A stretch of 64,000 bases of DNA from Paraclostridium hominis. Lineage in GTDB: Bacteria; Bacillota; Clostridia; Peptostreptococcales; Peptostreptococcaceae. The stretch lies in NCBI RefSeq assembly GCF_014306135.1, contig NZ_JACRWD010000002.1, forward strand, positions 62,001 through 126,000, read 5' to 3'. Below the pieces are notes generated by a model. It saw nothing but the letters and a program-made list of their open reading frames with translations, had not been told where the DNA came from and did not search any database. Numbering within the stretch: position 1 is the first letter of the stretch; each line of letters starts with the position of its first letter. The position numbers were made by a program, and so were the translations under genes. Shown here piece after piece: positions 53,513-61,729 of the stretch.

Positions 53513-54573
53513 TTTTTGCTCCTATTTCCACCAGTTAAAAGATATAAGTCTTTTATTTTATTATGGTTAACTTCGTTGCTGTAATTTTCTTTTATATCTT
53601 TAAAACTTTTGTTGCTGTAATTTTCTCTTAGATTTTGATTTTCGATCATTTCTTTAGTTATACTTACAAGTTTTTTTATATCTCCTGGTACAAAAATTCT
53701 ACCATTTTCCATATCTTTTATAACTTCTGGTATACTTCCTATGTTTGTAGCTATTGTAGGAACGCCACAACTCATAGCTTCAAGTATAGCCATTGGCATA
53801 GCTTCTTTGTATGATGGAAGCACAAATATCATAGTATCTTTTAGTTCTTTTTCTACTTCCTCTTTACTTACCCATCCTAATAGTTCAAATTTATCTTGAA
53901 GGTTATATTTTTCTATTAATTGCTTAGTTTGTTCTAGTTCTCCGTCTCCACAAACAGTAAATCTTATACTGTCATCGCTTTTTACTAATTCTTTTGCCAT
54001 TTCTATAAAATCAAAAATTCCTTTATCTTTTTCTATTCTTCCAATAAAAAGTATTTTCTTAGATTTTGTGTTATAGTGATTATTTTTATTTGAATTAACT
54101 GAATTATTTATAACAACTATTTCTGAATTAGTCATTTTTTCTATTTTCTTTTTCCAAGCTTCACTTAAAACTATTATTTTGTTACATTTATTTAGGTTTT
54201 GAGTTATTTTGTTTTTTGTACTTGGATTAGCATTTAGATATACATCTTCAAAAGCTCCTCCATGTATGTGAAGTATGATTTTTTTATTAAATTTGTTGGC
54301 GATTTTTATAAACATACTTTTTCTAAAAAAACTCTTACCTGATGCTGTATGTATGTGAACTAAATCTATGTTTTTAAAAGTTAGGCAATAGCTCATAATA
54401 GCCATTGAGTTTAACCCATATAATATCTTTTTTATTTTCGATCCAGGCACCACAGTATGTATGTTTTGTATATTAAATTCTTTTAAGTATTTTGAATTTG
54501 TATACTCCTTTATAACTGTTGACATCCCACCTTTGACCTTGTCTTTGTGGGGGCCAATCATAAGTATATTCAT
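53509..54573 (-). CDS. Glycosyltransferase, family 4
   Basis: A 354-residue GT-B enzyme. It starts NILMIGPHKDKVKGGMSTVI; the donor domain has ILFIGRIEKDKGIFDFIEMAKEL (about 173) and the E-x7-E motif EAMPMAILEAMSCGVPTIATNIGSIPEVI (about 258-286). AAAGGAGG precedes the ATG. One of the chain-building transferases of operon I. Confidence 0.87.
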   Translation of the reverse strand: MNILMIGPHKDKVKGGMSTVIKEYTNSKYLKEFNIQNIHTVVPGSKIKKILYGLNSMAIMSYCLTFKNIDLVHIHTASGKSFFRKSMFIKIANKFNKKIILHIHGGAFEDVYLNANPSTKNKITQNLNKCNKIIVLSEAWKKKIEKMTNSEIVVINNSVNSNKNNHYNTKSKKILFIGRIEKDKGIFDFIEMAKELVKSDDSIRFTVCGDGELEQTKQLIEKYNLQDKFELLGWVSKEEVEKELKDTMIFVLPSYKEAMPMAILEAMSCGVPTIATNIGSIPEVIKDMENGRIFVPGDIKKLVSITKEMIENQNLRENYSNKSFKDIKENYSNEVNHNKIKDLYLLTGGNRSKK

Positions 54574-54590
54574 TGCATTGCCTCCTTTGT

Positions 54591-55433
54591 TTAATATTCT
54601 GAAAGATCTATTATTTTTGCTATTTTAATATCTTCTTCTAGAGGCTTCATAGGATCTGTTCCATTTGCAGGTGTAAATGTTAATTCCCCAAAGTATATTT
54701 GATTGTTAACAGAATAAAAATCAACTCTTACGTATGGTAATCCTGTAGATAATTTTATTGCTGCTTCTTTCATTTCTTCTAAATTTTTAGGCTCATCTAT
54801 ATGGTCTACTCTTCCTAATTTACAAATTACATCTAAATCATTCCAATCTGGATCATAGTAGTTTTCTTTATGATTTGTAAATCTATCTGTGTGTACTTCA
54901 ATCATATGAACTTGTTCCTTTGAACAATGGAATTTGTAGTCTCTTAAACTACCTGTTTCATCTTCTAAATATTCTTCACATACAATTCTTGATTTTATAT
55001 TTTTATATTGATTTTCTTTAGTGTACTTATAGAACTTTTCTTTTTGCCAAGAGTTTAATTTTTTTATTGTTTCTTCTATATTTAGTTTACTTTTATCTTT
55101 ACATATGATGTTTCCACCAGTTCCATTTGTCATTTTTAAAACAAACTGCTTTGGTAACCTGTCAAAATTTATTTCCTGTGCACTATCATAAACTCCATAT
55201 AATTTGGGTAAATATTCAGGTCCTAATACTTCTTCTACATACTTTCTTACTTCATATTTATCAACATATTTCCCAAATTTTTCTAAGTTGCCATTGAATT
55301 TAATCCATTGAATTTTTTCACCAAAGTATTTAGGATTTTTCAAGTTTAATAGTTTTTTGTAACTTCTTCCATAATCTATATATAAAACTACTTTTGTAGG
55401 TAAAAACATCCCTAACTTTCTTAAACTTTTCAT
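54591..55433 (-). CDS. TupA-like ATP-grasp ligase, copy 2
   Basis: A 280-residue relative of the protein at 50826, sharing NPKYFGEKIQWIKFNG, QFVLKMTNGTGGNIICKDKSK, DYKFHCSKEQVHMIEVHTD and the metal end RVDFYSVNNQIYFGELTFTPANG. The two are clearly distant paralogues, so they may use different amino acids or acceptors. ATG at 55433 follows GAGAGGTAAA; the TTG at 55448 lies upstream of that site. It follows the Alg13-like gene by 15 bases. Confidence 0.8.
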   Translation of the reverse strand: MKSLRKLGMFLPTKVVLYIDYGRSYKKLLNLKNPKYFGEKIQWIKFNGNLEKFGKYVDKYEVRKYVEEVLGPEYLPKLYGVYDSAQEINFDRLPKQFVLKMTNGTGGNIICKDKSKLNIEETIKKLNSWQKEKFYKYTKENQYKNIKSRIVCEEYLEDETGSLRDYKFHCSKEQVHMIEVHTDRFTNHKENYYDPDWNDLDVICKLGRVDHIDEPKNLEEMKEAAIKLSTGLPYVRVDFYSVNNQIYFGELTFTPANGTDPMKPLEEDIKIAKIIDLSEY

Positions 55434-55448
55434 AAATTTACCTCTCAA

Positions 55449-55925
55449 TTATTTTTGTAAAAACTCTTCAATACTATTTATTATCGTTTTGGTATTTGAA
55501 ATGTATTGTTTCACTTCTATTTTTTCACTATTATTTATTGCATCTTTTAACTCTTTTATATCATTTATACCTATTACGAATTTTAGATCACTAAATTGTT
55601 CTACTATTTGTAGTTGGTGGTCATCTACATGCTCTTGAAATTCTTTTAATCTAGGTATTGCTATTGTCTTTTTACCTTTTTTTACTGCTCCTATTATAGC
55701 TCCTGTTCCACCATGAGTTATCACTGTGTCACAGCTTTCCATTACTCTACTAAATTCTTCTCTATCTAAGAAGTTTTTGTATTTATAATGTTTTGGCTTA
55801 TATCCACTATAACCTGTTTGAGCAAATACTTCTTTTGTTATAATTTTTTTTTCAACTAAATTGTCTAGTTCCTCTAATAATCTATTAAATTGAAACTTTT
55901 GTGAGCCTACTGTTACAAATATCAA
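55449..55925 (-). CDS. Alg13-like (PssE/EpsF) catalytic half of a family 28 glycosyltransferase
   Basis: A 158-residue protein: MIFVTVGSQKFQFNRLLEEL, then ITHGGTGAIIGAVKKGKKTIAIPR (about 93-116) and EHVDDHQLQIVEQF, the donor-binding domain of GT28 enzymes. It lacks the membrane half, which the overlapping upstream gene provides. The 4-base overlap suits equal production of the two subunits. Confidence 0.88.
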   Translation of the reverse strand: MIFVTVGSQKFQFNRLLEELDNLVEKKIITKEVFAQTGYSGYKPKHYKYKNFLDREEFSRVMESCDTVITHGGTGAIIGAVKKGKKTIAIPRLKEFQEHVDDHQLQIVEQFSDLKFVIGINDIKELKDAINNSEKIEVKQYISNTKTIINSIEEFLQK

Positions 55926-56380
55926 TATATCCCCCCCTTATATATTGCCTCTGGATATACTTTTTTCATTTCTTCCCATTGAACATAAAATTGATCTGCA
56001 AATTTATATATTAGTTTTCCTGTAAGTGTAGGAGATTTTATTTTTGCAAAAGATTCTATGAATATAAGTTTTTTTCTAAATATCTTTGCAAGTAAACACA
56101 TAGGTATTGTAGATAAAGCTCCTGTAGATATAACTACATCAGGCTTTTCTTTTAAAAATATCTTTAATGTCTTTATACTGTTTATAATCATGTAATATAT
56201 AAATTTTATTTCATGTCTGTTGACTTGTTTTAAATAATAAAAGGGTATATCTTCGTTTGATACTGAGTAATTAGTTTTCTCTGTCACAACAAAGCTATCA
56301 TGTTTTTGTATTAGTGGTTTTAGCATCATTATTTGTTCAAAATGCCCTCCACTTGATGCTATAAAGCATATTTTTTTCAT
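55922..56380 (-). CDS. Alg14-like (PssD/CpsF) membrane half of a family 28 glycosyltransferase
   Basis: A 152-residue protein: ICFIASSGGHFEQIMML at the start, a hydrophobic IKFIYYMIINSIKTLKIFL stretch, VVISTGALSTIPMCLLAKIF (about 94) and FVQW-like YVQWEEMKKVYP end. It recruits the Alg13-like subunit to the membrane to add the second sugar onto the lipid-linked first sugar. It lies 24 bases after the phosphoglycosyl transferase gene. Confidence 0.88.
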   Translation of the reverse strand: MKKICFIASSGGHFEQIMMLKPLIQKHDSFVVTEKTNYSVSNEDIPFYYLKQVNRHEIKFIYYMIINSIKTLKIFLKEKPDVVISTGALSTIPMCLLAKIFRKKLIFIESFAKIKSPTLTGKLIYKFADQFYVQWEEMKKVYPEAIYKGGIY

Positions 56381-56404
56381 CTAATCACCTTAATTCTTAT
56401 TTTT

Positions 56405-57091
56405 TTATGATGCATTGTCATCTCCAAATAATACAAAAAATGTCTTGAATATTAACTTTATGTCAACCCAAGTACTTCTTTCTTGTATGTATTTTAAATC
56501 TAGTTCTACCCATCCATCAAAGTCTATACTGTTTCTTCCTCCTACTTGCCAATAACAAGTAAGTCCAGGTTTAACAGCTAATCTTTGTAATTGGTAAGCA
56601 TTATACTGTGCTACTTCTCTTGGAATAGGTGGTCTAGGTCCAACTAAACTCATTTCTCCTTTAAGTATATTAAATAGTTGGGGCAACTCATCTATACTTG
56701 TTTTACGTATGAATTTCCCAACTTTTGTTATTCTAGGATCATCTTTAATTTTAAAAACTGGTCCAGTTTGTTCGTTTAAGTGTTGAAGTTCTTTTAATAG
56801 TTCTTCTGCATTGTATACCATAGATCTGAATTTTAGCATTTTAAATGTTTTACTGTATTGACCACATCTTTCTTGTCCAAAGAATATTTTCCCTTTTGGA
56901 TCTTCTAGTTTTATAAGTATTGATACTATTATAAATACAGGTAGTAAAAGTATTATTCCTATTGCTGATCCTATAATATCTATAATTCTTTTGACAACTA
57001 AGTAGCCTTTACTTACACTATTGTTTAGTTCAATCAATTCCTCTCTAACGAGAGTCTCACAAAAACTAAGATTAGTGCTAGTATTTTGCAT
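56405..57091 (-). CDS. Initiating phosphoglycosyl transferase (operon I)
   Basis: A 228-residue monotopic sugar-phosphate transferase: hydrophobic segment (about 35-58), FFGQERCGQYSKTFKMLKFRSM (about 70-90), catalytic IDELPQLFNILKGEMSLVGPRPP (about 130-152) and PGLTCYWQVGGRN, as in WcaJ/CpsE core domains that use UDP-glucose or UDP-galactose. ATG at 57091 follows GGAGGTAAA. It starts the operon I polymer and is distinct from the PglC-like enzyme at 41782. Confidence 0.9.
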   Translation of the reverse strand: MQNTSTNLSFCETLVREELIELNNSVSKGYLVVKRIIDIIGSAIGIILLLPVFIIVSILIKLEDPKGKIFFGQERCGQYSKTFKMLKFRSMVYNAEELLKELQHLNEQTGPVFKIKDDPRITKVGKFIRKTSIDELPQLFNILKGEMSLVGPRPPIPREVAQYNAYQLQRLAVKPGLTCYWQVGGRNSIDFDGWVELDLKYIQERSTWVDIKLIFKTFFVLFGDDNAS

Positions 57092-57159
57092 AAATTTACC
57101 TCCTTTGACTTGCTTTATCATATGTGCTAAGTGAATCTACTTAGCACATATACTTTTAT

Positions 57160-57891
57160 TTATTTTGTTTTGTTATTTTTTCGTTTTGATTTCTTTTTAG
57201 CCCTACCCTGAGATGATTCACCTTCATAATAGTAGTTATAGTATCCATGTGAACCACTTGAATCTTCGAATTTATTAAGTACAACCCCTAATATATTTGC
57301 ATTTACTTTGTCTAATCTTTCTTTTCCTATTTTTAGCATTTCAACGTCTACTTCATTTGATGCAACTACTAACATAGTCCCATCTGCGTAAGTAGATATT
57401 ATTCCTGCATCTGTTATAATCCCTATTGGTGGTGCATCTATAAATATGTAATCATAGCAATCTCTTAATGATGCTATGAATGATTTCATTTTTCTTGATG
57501 CTAACATTTCTGATGGATTTGGAGGTATTTTACCACATGTAACAACACTAAGTCCTGGTACTTCTGTTTGATTTACACATTCCTCAAAATTTCTTTGGCC
57601 TGTTAATATTTCTGTAATACCATGAGAGTTGCTTACGTTAAACATTCTGTGTACTGTAGGGTTTCTTAAGTCTCCTTCTACTACTAATACCTTTTTATCT
57701 TCCATTCCTGCAAAACTAACTGCTAGGTTTGCTATTACTGTACTTTTACCTTCATTTTGTTGAGAACTTGTTACAACAATTGTCTTTATTTCTTTATCTA
57801 AGTTTGAAAACTCTATATTAGTTCTTACAGTTCTATATGCTTCTGAAATAGGTGATTTTGGATTTATTTTTGTTATTAGTCTTTCTAACAT
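57160..57891 (-). CDS. Bacterial tyrosine autokinase, CpsD type (operon I)
   Basis: A 243-residue kinase parallel to the one at 45905: Walker A SSQQNEGKST, Walker A' VLVVEGDLRNP (Glu-Gly in place of Asp-Ala, unusual for the first acidic residue) and Walker B YDYIFIDAPP. The C-terminal tyrosines (HGYYNYYYEG) are followed by a Lys/Arg tail. Two bases separate it from wzz2. Confidence 0.9.
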   Translation of the reverse strand: MLERLITKINPKSPISEAYRTVRTNIEFSNLDKEIKTIVVTSSQQNEGKSTVIANLAVSFAGMEDKKVLVVEGDLRNPTVHRMFNVSNSHGITEILTGQRNFEECVNQTEVPGLSVVTCGKIPPNPSEMLASRKMKSFIASLRDCYDYIFIDAPPIGIITDAGIISTYADGTMLVVASNEVDVEMLKIGKERLDKVNANILGVVLNKFEDSSGSHGYYNYYYEGESSQGRAKKKSKRKNNKTK

Positions 57892-57893
57892 AA

Positions 57894-58586
57894 TTATCTA
57901 CCACCTTTCTTTTCCATATTTTCATTAGGGATAACTCCAAGTATCGGTAATCCTGTGTATTTTTCTATATCTTGTGGAGTTTTTACTTTATTGTCCATAT
58001 AATCGAGTATGAACGCTACAAATAATCCTATTATAAATCCTAAAAATGCTGCTATTACTATATTTAAGGCTTTTCTAGGCTTTATTGGTTTTTCTGGTGC
58101 AACAGCTTTATCTATTACTTCAACGCTATTTGCTTTAGTTATTCTTTTTACTTCTTTTGTAAATACTCTTGGTATAGCATTAGCTATATCCATCGCTTGT
58201 TCAGCGTCTTTATCTTGAACTGTTATTGATATAATTTGTGTGTCCTTAACTGGAGATACAGATATCATTTTGCTTAGTTTTTCATAATCTAAATTTAAAT
58301 CTAACCTATCTATAACAGAGTCTAATACTGCTCTAGATTTTATTATTTCTCCATAAGTTAGTGTTAATTTTTGAGTAACTGTAAGTTGATCTCCTGTTAT
58401 AAATTCTGCCTTTTTATTTTGCTCTGTGTTAACTATTAATGTTGTATTTGCTTCATATACCGGACTTAATATAAAAAAACTTATTATTCCACTTAATATC
58501 ATTGCTACTATAGTTATTACTGCAATTATCCAAGACCTTTTTTTGATAATTTGAAAATACTCTCTTAAATCAATAGTTTCTTCCAT
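57894..58586 (-). CDS. Wzz/CpsC chain-length regulator (operon I)
   Basis: A 230-residue protein with two membrane helices (about 17-40 and 172-195) and a Pro-rich APEKPIKPRKALN patch, similar to wzz1 at 46630 along its whole length. ATG at 58586 follows GGAGGATAAA. It is the first gene of operon I, with a long AT-rich leader. Confidence 0.92.
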   Translation of the reverse strand: MEETIDLREYFQIIKKRSWIIAVITIVAMILSGIISFFILSPVYEANTTLIVNTEQNKKAEFITGDQLTVTQKLTLTYGEIIKSRAVLDSVIDRLDLNLDYEKLSKMISVSPVKDTQIISITVQDKDAEQAMDIANAIPRVFTKEVKRITKANSVEVIDKAVAPEKPIKPRKALNIVIAAFLGFIIGLFVAFILDYMDNKVKTPQDIEKYTGLPILGVIPNENMEKKGGR

Positions 58587-59060
58587 TTTATCCTCCATTT
58601 TTTCTTTACGTTTTTTGTTTTTAGATAAATTATTATTATTTCACTATAGATTTTTATCTTTTCCCTTGTAACTTCCACGATATTTCTATAGAAAATGTTT
58701 TGTAGTGTTGCATAATACTATTTTTTTAGATACTAATTTCCATTATCGACATTTCATTTTCATTCTTTACTGTTTTTTGCGTTTTTCTATTATTTTTTAA
58801 TATATAAAACGTTCTCATGGCATTTTATTTTATTTAATGTGTATTTTTTATTTTTGTCTGCTGATTTTATTAAAGTTTGAGTTTAAGTTTCTTGACATTT
58901 TAAATTTTTTTCTCTACTAATCTCATCAAAATAGATATATTTCAAATGACTTGTTTTGCTTTTTTTACAATTTGGGTTATTCAATTTTGATATTTCTTTT
59001 TGTTATGAATTATTTACTTATTAAACTAATAGACATTGTAATATATAATTTTTATTATTT
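58587..59060 (-). other. AT-rich leader region of operon I
   Basis: About 470 bases without a convincing gene. A purine-rich minus-strand leader precedes wzz2. One near-match to a Spo0A box (TGTCGAT, complement of ATCGACA at 58745-58751) occurs at a place comparable with the three perfect boxes of operon II. I could not settle on one promoter. Confidence 0.35.
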
Positions 59061-59158
59061 CTAAATTTCATGACTAAACCTGAACTCTAGCTTATCCCCT
59101 ATATTACTTAATATACCTATTACATCACCTTGCTGAATATTATTCTCGTATTTTTTTT
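59061..59158 (-). pseudogene. Possible remnant of an M23 peptidase-like C-terminus
   Basis: The minus strand reads YENNIQQGDVIGILSNIGDK then LEFRFSHEI and a stop. It resembles the end of LytM/M23 domains (KKGDVIG...HLHFEI) but lacks the HxH zinc motif, and no start or upstream domain is present. It lies between the LCP terminator and the operon I leader. The match is short. Confidence 0.35.
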
Positions 59159-59159
59159 A

Positions 59160-59197
59160 ATAAAAAAAATTACCCAAAATGGGTAATTTTTTATTTT
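59160..59197 (-). terminator. Terminator of LCP copy 2
   Basis: AAAAATTACCC and GGGTAATTTTT arms around AAAAT, with a T-run on the minus strand immediately after the LCP stop. Confidence 0.88.
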
Positions 59198-60112
59198 CTA
59201 CTTATTTTCAAAACTCTTATAATCATATATAAACTTGTGTAATTGTTCATTGTTATATTCTTTATCCCAGAAAATTACCCAACCTTTTTCTTGACTAATA
59301 GTTTTTCCATCTCTATGCCCATCAAGTGGGAATTCAAGTTGAGCAAAATTGGTACTATTCATTTTTAATACCTTAGTTGCTAGCTTAAATATTTCCATTG
59401 GAGGCATATTTGTTTTAGTGTAACTAATTATAGTGTTTCCTAATTCAATTAAATCTCCACTAGATGTTTTCGCTAATTTATTATAAGCTGCTTGAAGTAC
59501 AGTTCTCTGTCTATTATCTCTGTGGTAAGCATCATCTGCATATCTTATTCTACTATAAGCTAGAGCTTCTGCTCCGTTTAATTTTTGTTTACCTGGTCCA
59601 TCAATTCCTGGTATATGGCTTACCTCTTTAGGTAATATATCAATTTCTACACCACCTATAGCATCTATTATTTTTTCAAAAGAATCAAAACTAACAGCTG
59701 CATATTTATCAATTTTTATTTTGAAATTTTTATCTATGGTTTGAAGTAAAAGTGCAGGTCCCCCATAAGCATACGCATGAGTTAACTTTTGCTCTCCATA
59801 ACCGGGTATATCTACATATGTATCTCTAGCTAATGATGTAATTCTTATATCATTATTTTTATCATCTATAGTAAGTATCATCATAGAATCTGATCTATTT
59901 CCTTTTTCTAAGTTATTTCCATCGATTCCAGCTAGTAAAATATTAGTTACACCTCCTTTTTCTTCTACCTTTTGAATCTTTGATTTTATATCTTTAGCAG
60001 AACCTTTATCATACATTGAGTTTAGCTTAAAATAAAAGTATCCAAAAGCTACCATAGGTACCGCTACTATAAAAACTATTAGCCCAATAACTACCTTTTT
60101 TAACGTACTCAT
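59198..60112 (-). CDS. LytR-CpsA-Psr (LCP) family glycopolymer ligase, copy 2
   Basis: A 304-residue paralogue of the protein at 20543: one helix (about 7-28), then NILLAGIDGNNLEKGNRSDSMM (about 57), ITSLARDTYVDIPGYGEQKLTHAYAYGG (about 94-121) and AYSRIRYADDAYHRDNRQR (about 185-203). It probably attaches one of the two glycans to peptidoglycan. GGAGGAGA precedes the ATG. It is a separate transcription unit upstream of operon I. Confidence 0.9.
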   Translation of the reverse strand: MSTLKKVVIGLIVFIVAVPMVAFGYFYFKLNSMYDKGSAKDIKSKIQKVEEKGGVTNILLAGIDGNNLEKGNRSDSMMILTIDDKNNDIRITSLARDTYVDIPGYGEQKLTHAYAYGGPALLLQTIDKNFKIKIDKYAAVSFDSFEKIIDAIGGVEIDILPKEVSHIPGIDGPGKQKLNGAEALAYSRIRYADDAYHRDNRQRTVLQAAYNKLAKTSSGDLIELGNTIISYTKTNMPPMEIFKLATKVLKMNSTNFAQLEFPLDGHRDGKTISQEKGWVIFWDKEYNNEQLHKFIYDYKSFENK

Positions 60113-60250
60113 AAATCTCCTCCAATATTAAAATGTAATTATTTATATCTTATCATATACAAATATCTGTATCTACTAGTTTTATCTTTTTAAAACTTTG
60201 GATTAACCTAAAACCCCCAATCAAATTAATAGTATTCTTTATTTTAATAC

Positions 60251-60280
60251 AAAAAAAGACTGCATATGCAGTCTTTTTTT
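60251..60280. terminator. Terminator after grdD
   Basis: AAAAAAAGACTGCAT is followed by its exact complement, a 30-base perfect palindrome ending in seven Ts. Confidence 0.9.
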
Positions 60281-60303
60281 CATGGCAAGGATTCATTTTT
60301 TAT

Positions 60304-61452
60304 TTATTTTGCAGTATAACCCGCATCTAGAAGCATCTTAACGCAAGCTTCACCTTTTCCGTCAGCAACAAGCACTATAGGACCCGTACATCCCATACCA
60401 CTTTCTGCATATATACCGTTTTTCCATAAAACCCTAACAGCATCTTCTAAGTCCATTATATCTATACCAGAAATTTGATGAGTAACTACCTCTTTTTCAG
60501 GCATTTTTACTTCTTCCTCATCATCTTTTTTAACTTCTTTCTTAGTTAAAGCTGCTATTATATCGTCATATTTAGCATTTTTAGCTGCTTTAAATTCTTC
60601 CTTAGATACTTTAGTAACGTCACCTTTAACAACATCATAAGCATATCTAAGTGCATTAGCAACAACTGGAGAACCAGATGCTCTTGATAATATTAATATC
60701 TTTCTATCATAGTCTTCACCTACACCAGGACCATAGCCAAATCCATTAGCTTCATAGTCTCCACCAGTAGTAAATGAAGAGAATACTTTCATAAATATAT
60801 TTCCGCTTAAAGTATCAGTAACCATAACATCCGGAGCGCCACATAATAAATCATTACCTCTCATTACACAACCACCGTCAGCTCTAACTGATTCAGCAAA
60901 ACTTATATCGTATCCATTAGCTTGTAAATCTTTTAGCGCTTTTTCAACTTGTCTAGCACCGTCAACATTTAATATACCTACAGTAGGATTTTTTATTCCT
61001 ATAGATTTAGCAGTAGATATTCCATAAACTGCATTTCTAACCATAGCTTCTATTCTGTGAGTAGCACTAGTACCAGTAGTAGTAGCAAGAATCATTTCCT
61101 TACCTCTACCTGGAGTTATAACTCTACCAACAGTAGATACTCCTATAGGGAAGTTATAATGCATAGTTACACAAGCATCAATGTATCCTGAGTCTAATAA
61201 CTCTTCCATTTTTGAATGCATTTCACTTTCATCATTAACTTCAACAACCTCTAGATCAGTATCAACCTTAGGCCCTATTAACACTATATCAAATAGGTTT
61301 GACTTAGCTAAGTGAGCACCTTTTACTAAGTTTTCAGTTCCATGTTCACTACCTAAAGTAGTCAAACCAACTCTTACTTTTTTACCAAATTCGCCGCTTT
61401 CAATAGCATTAGCTATATCAAGAAAAGTATCAGCAATAATCTTCTTAGGCAT
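60304..61452 (-). CDS. grdD: Glycine reductase component C, alpha subunit
   Basis: Part of the complex that converts the selenium-bound carboxymethyl group to acetyl phosphate. The 382 residues match GrdD: KIIADTFLDIANAIESGEFG at the start, TTLGSEHGTENLVKGA, TTGTSATHRIEAMVRNAVYGIS (about 135) and the C-terminal ESGMGCTGP with C355, a plausible acyl-carrying cysteine. GAGAGGGG precedes the ATG. It lies 277 bases after grdC, a gap that holds a structured element, and is followed by a terminator. Confidence 0.93.
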   Translation of the reverse strand: MPKKIIADTFLDIANAIESGEFGKKVRVGLTTLGSEHGTENLVKGAHLAKSNLFDIVLIGPKVDTDLEVVEVNDESEMHSKMEELLDSGYIDACVTMHYNFPIGVSTVGRVITPGRGKEMILATTTGTSATHRIEAMVRNAVYGISTAKSIGIKNPTVGILNVDGARQVEKALKDLQANGYDISFAESVRADGGCVMRGNDLLCGAPDVMVTDTLSGNIFMKVFSSFTTGGDYEANGFGYGPGVGEDYDRKILILSRASGSPVVANALRYAYDVVKGDVTKVSKEEFKAAKNAKYDDIIAALTKKEVKKDDEEEVKMPEKEVVTHQISGIDIMDLEDAVRVLWKNGIYAESGMGCTGPIVLVADGKGEACVKMLLDAGYTAK

Positions 61453-61580
61453 AACAATTCCCCTCTCAAAGTGAATTTTTTAAAATTCTATCCGTCTTAT
61501 TCTTTTTCTCTACTCTACCAATAAATCTAATTTAATAAAGAAGAAGTGTTATTAACTGATAGCATAAATAATTTTTCACC

Positions 61581-61703
61581 GTAGGGCCTTATCGCTTGTA
61601 AGGATTGACTTTGGTCATATTAACTTTGTTTTAAAGCCTGCAGTACTTTAAACTCTTAAGTTTCATATTACCAACCCCACACCTTGCAAGCGATACGCTC
61701 TAC
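61581..61703 (-). ncRNA. Rod-like structured element between grdC and grdD
   Basis: On the minus strand successive arms pair in order: GTAG/CTAC, ATCGCTTGCAAGG/CCTTACAAGCGAT (13 bases, one mismatch), TTGGT/ACCAA, AACTT/AAGTT and TTTAAAG/CTTTAAA around the loop TACTGCAGG. No T-tract follows, so it is not a simple terminator. It could be a cis-regulatory mRNA element, a small RNA, or a mobile palindrome (REP/MITE-like). Recognised by pairing only. Confidence 0.5.
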
Positions 61704-61729
61704 CTTTTATCTATACTCAGTCAAAGTTA

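Noticed and set aside
60304..61452. PlsX/phosphate acyltransferase or phosphotransacetylase identity for grdD
   Set aside because: The fold is related, but the grdB-grdC context and the GMGCTGP end identify it as the component C alpha subunit.
61650..61729. A tRNA-like look of GGTAGAGCG...CTTGCAAGG on the minus strand before grdD
   Set aside because: The anticodon and T-arm stems do not pair and the acceptor stem is missing; the segment is better explained as part of the long inverted repeat.
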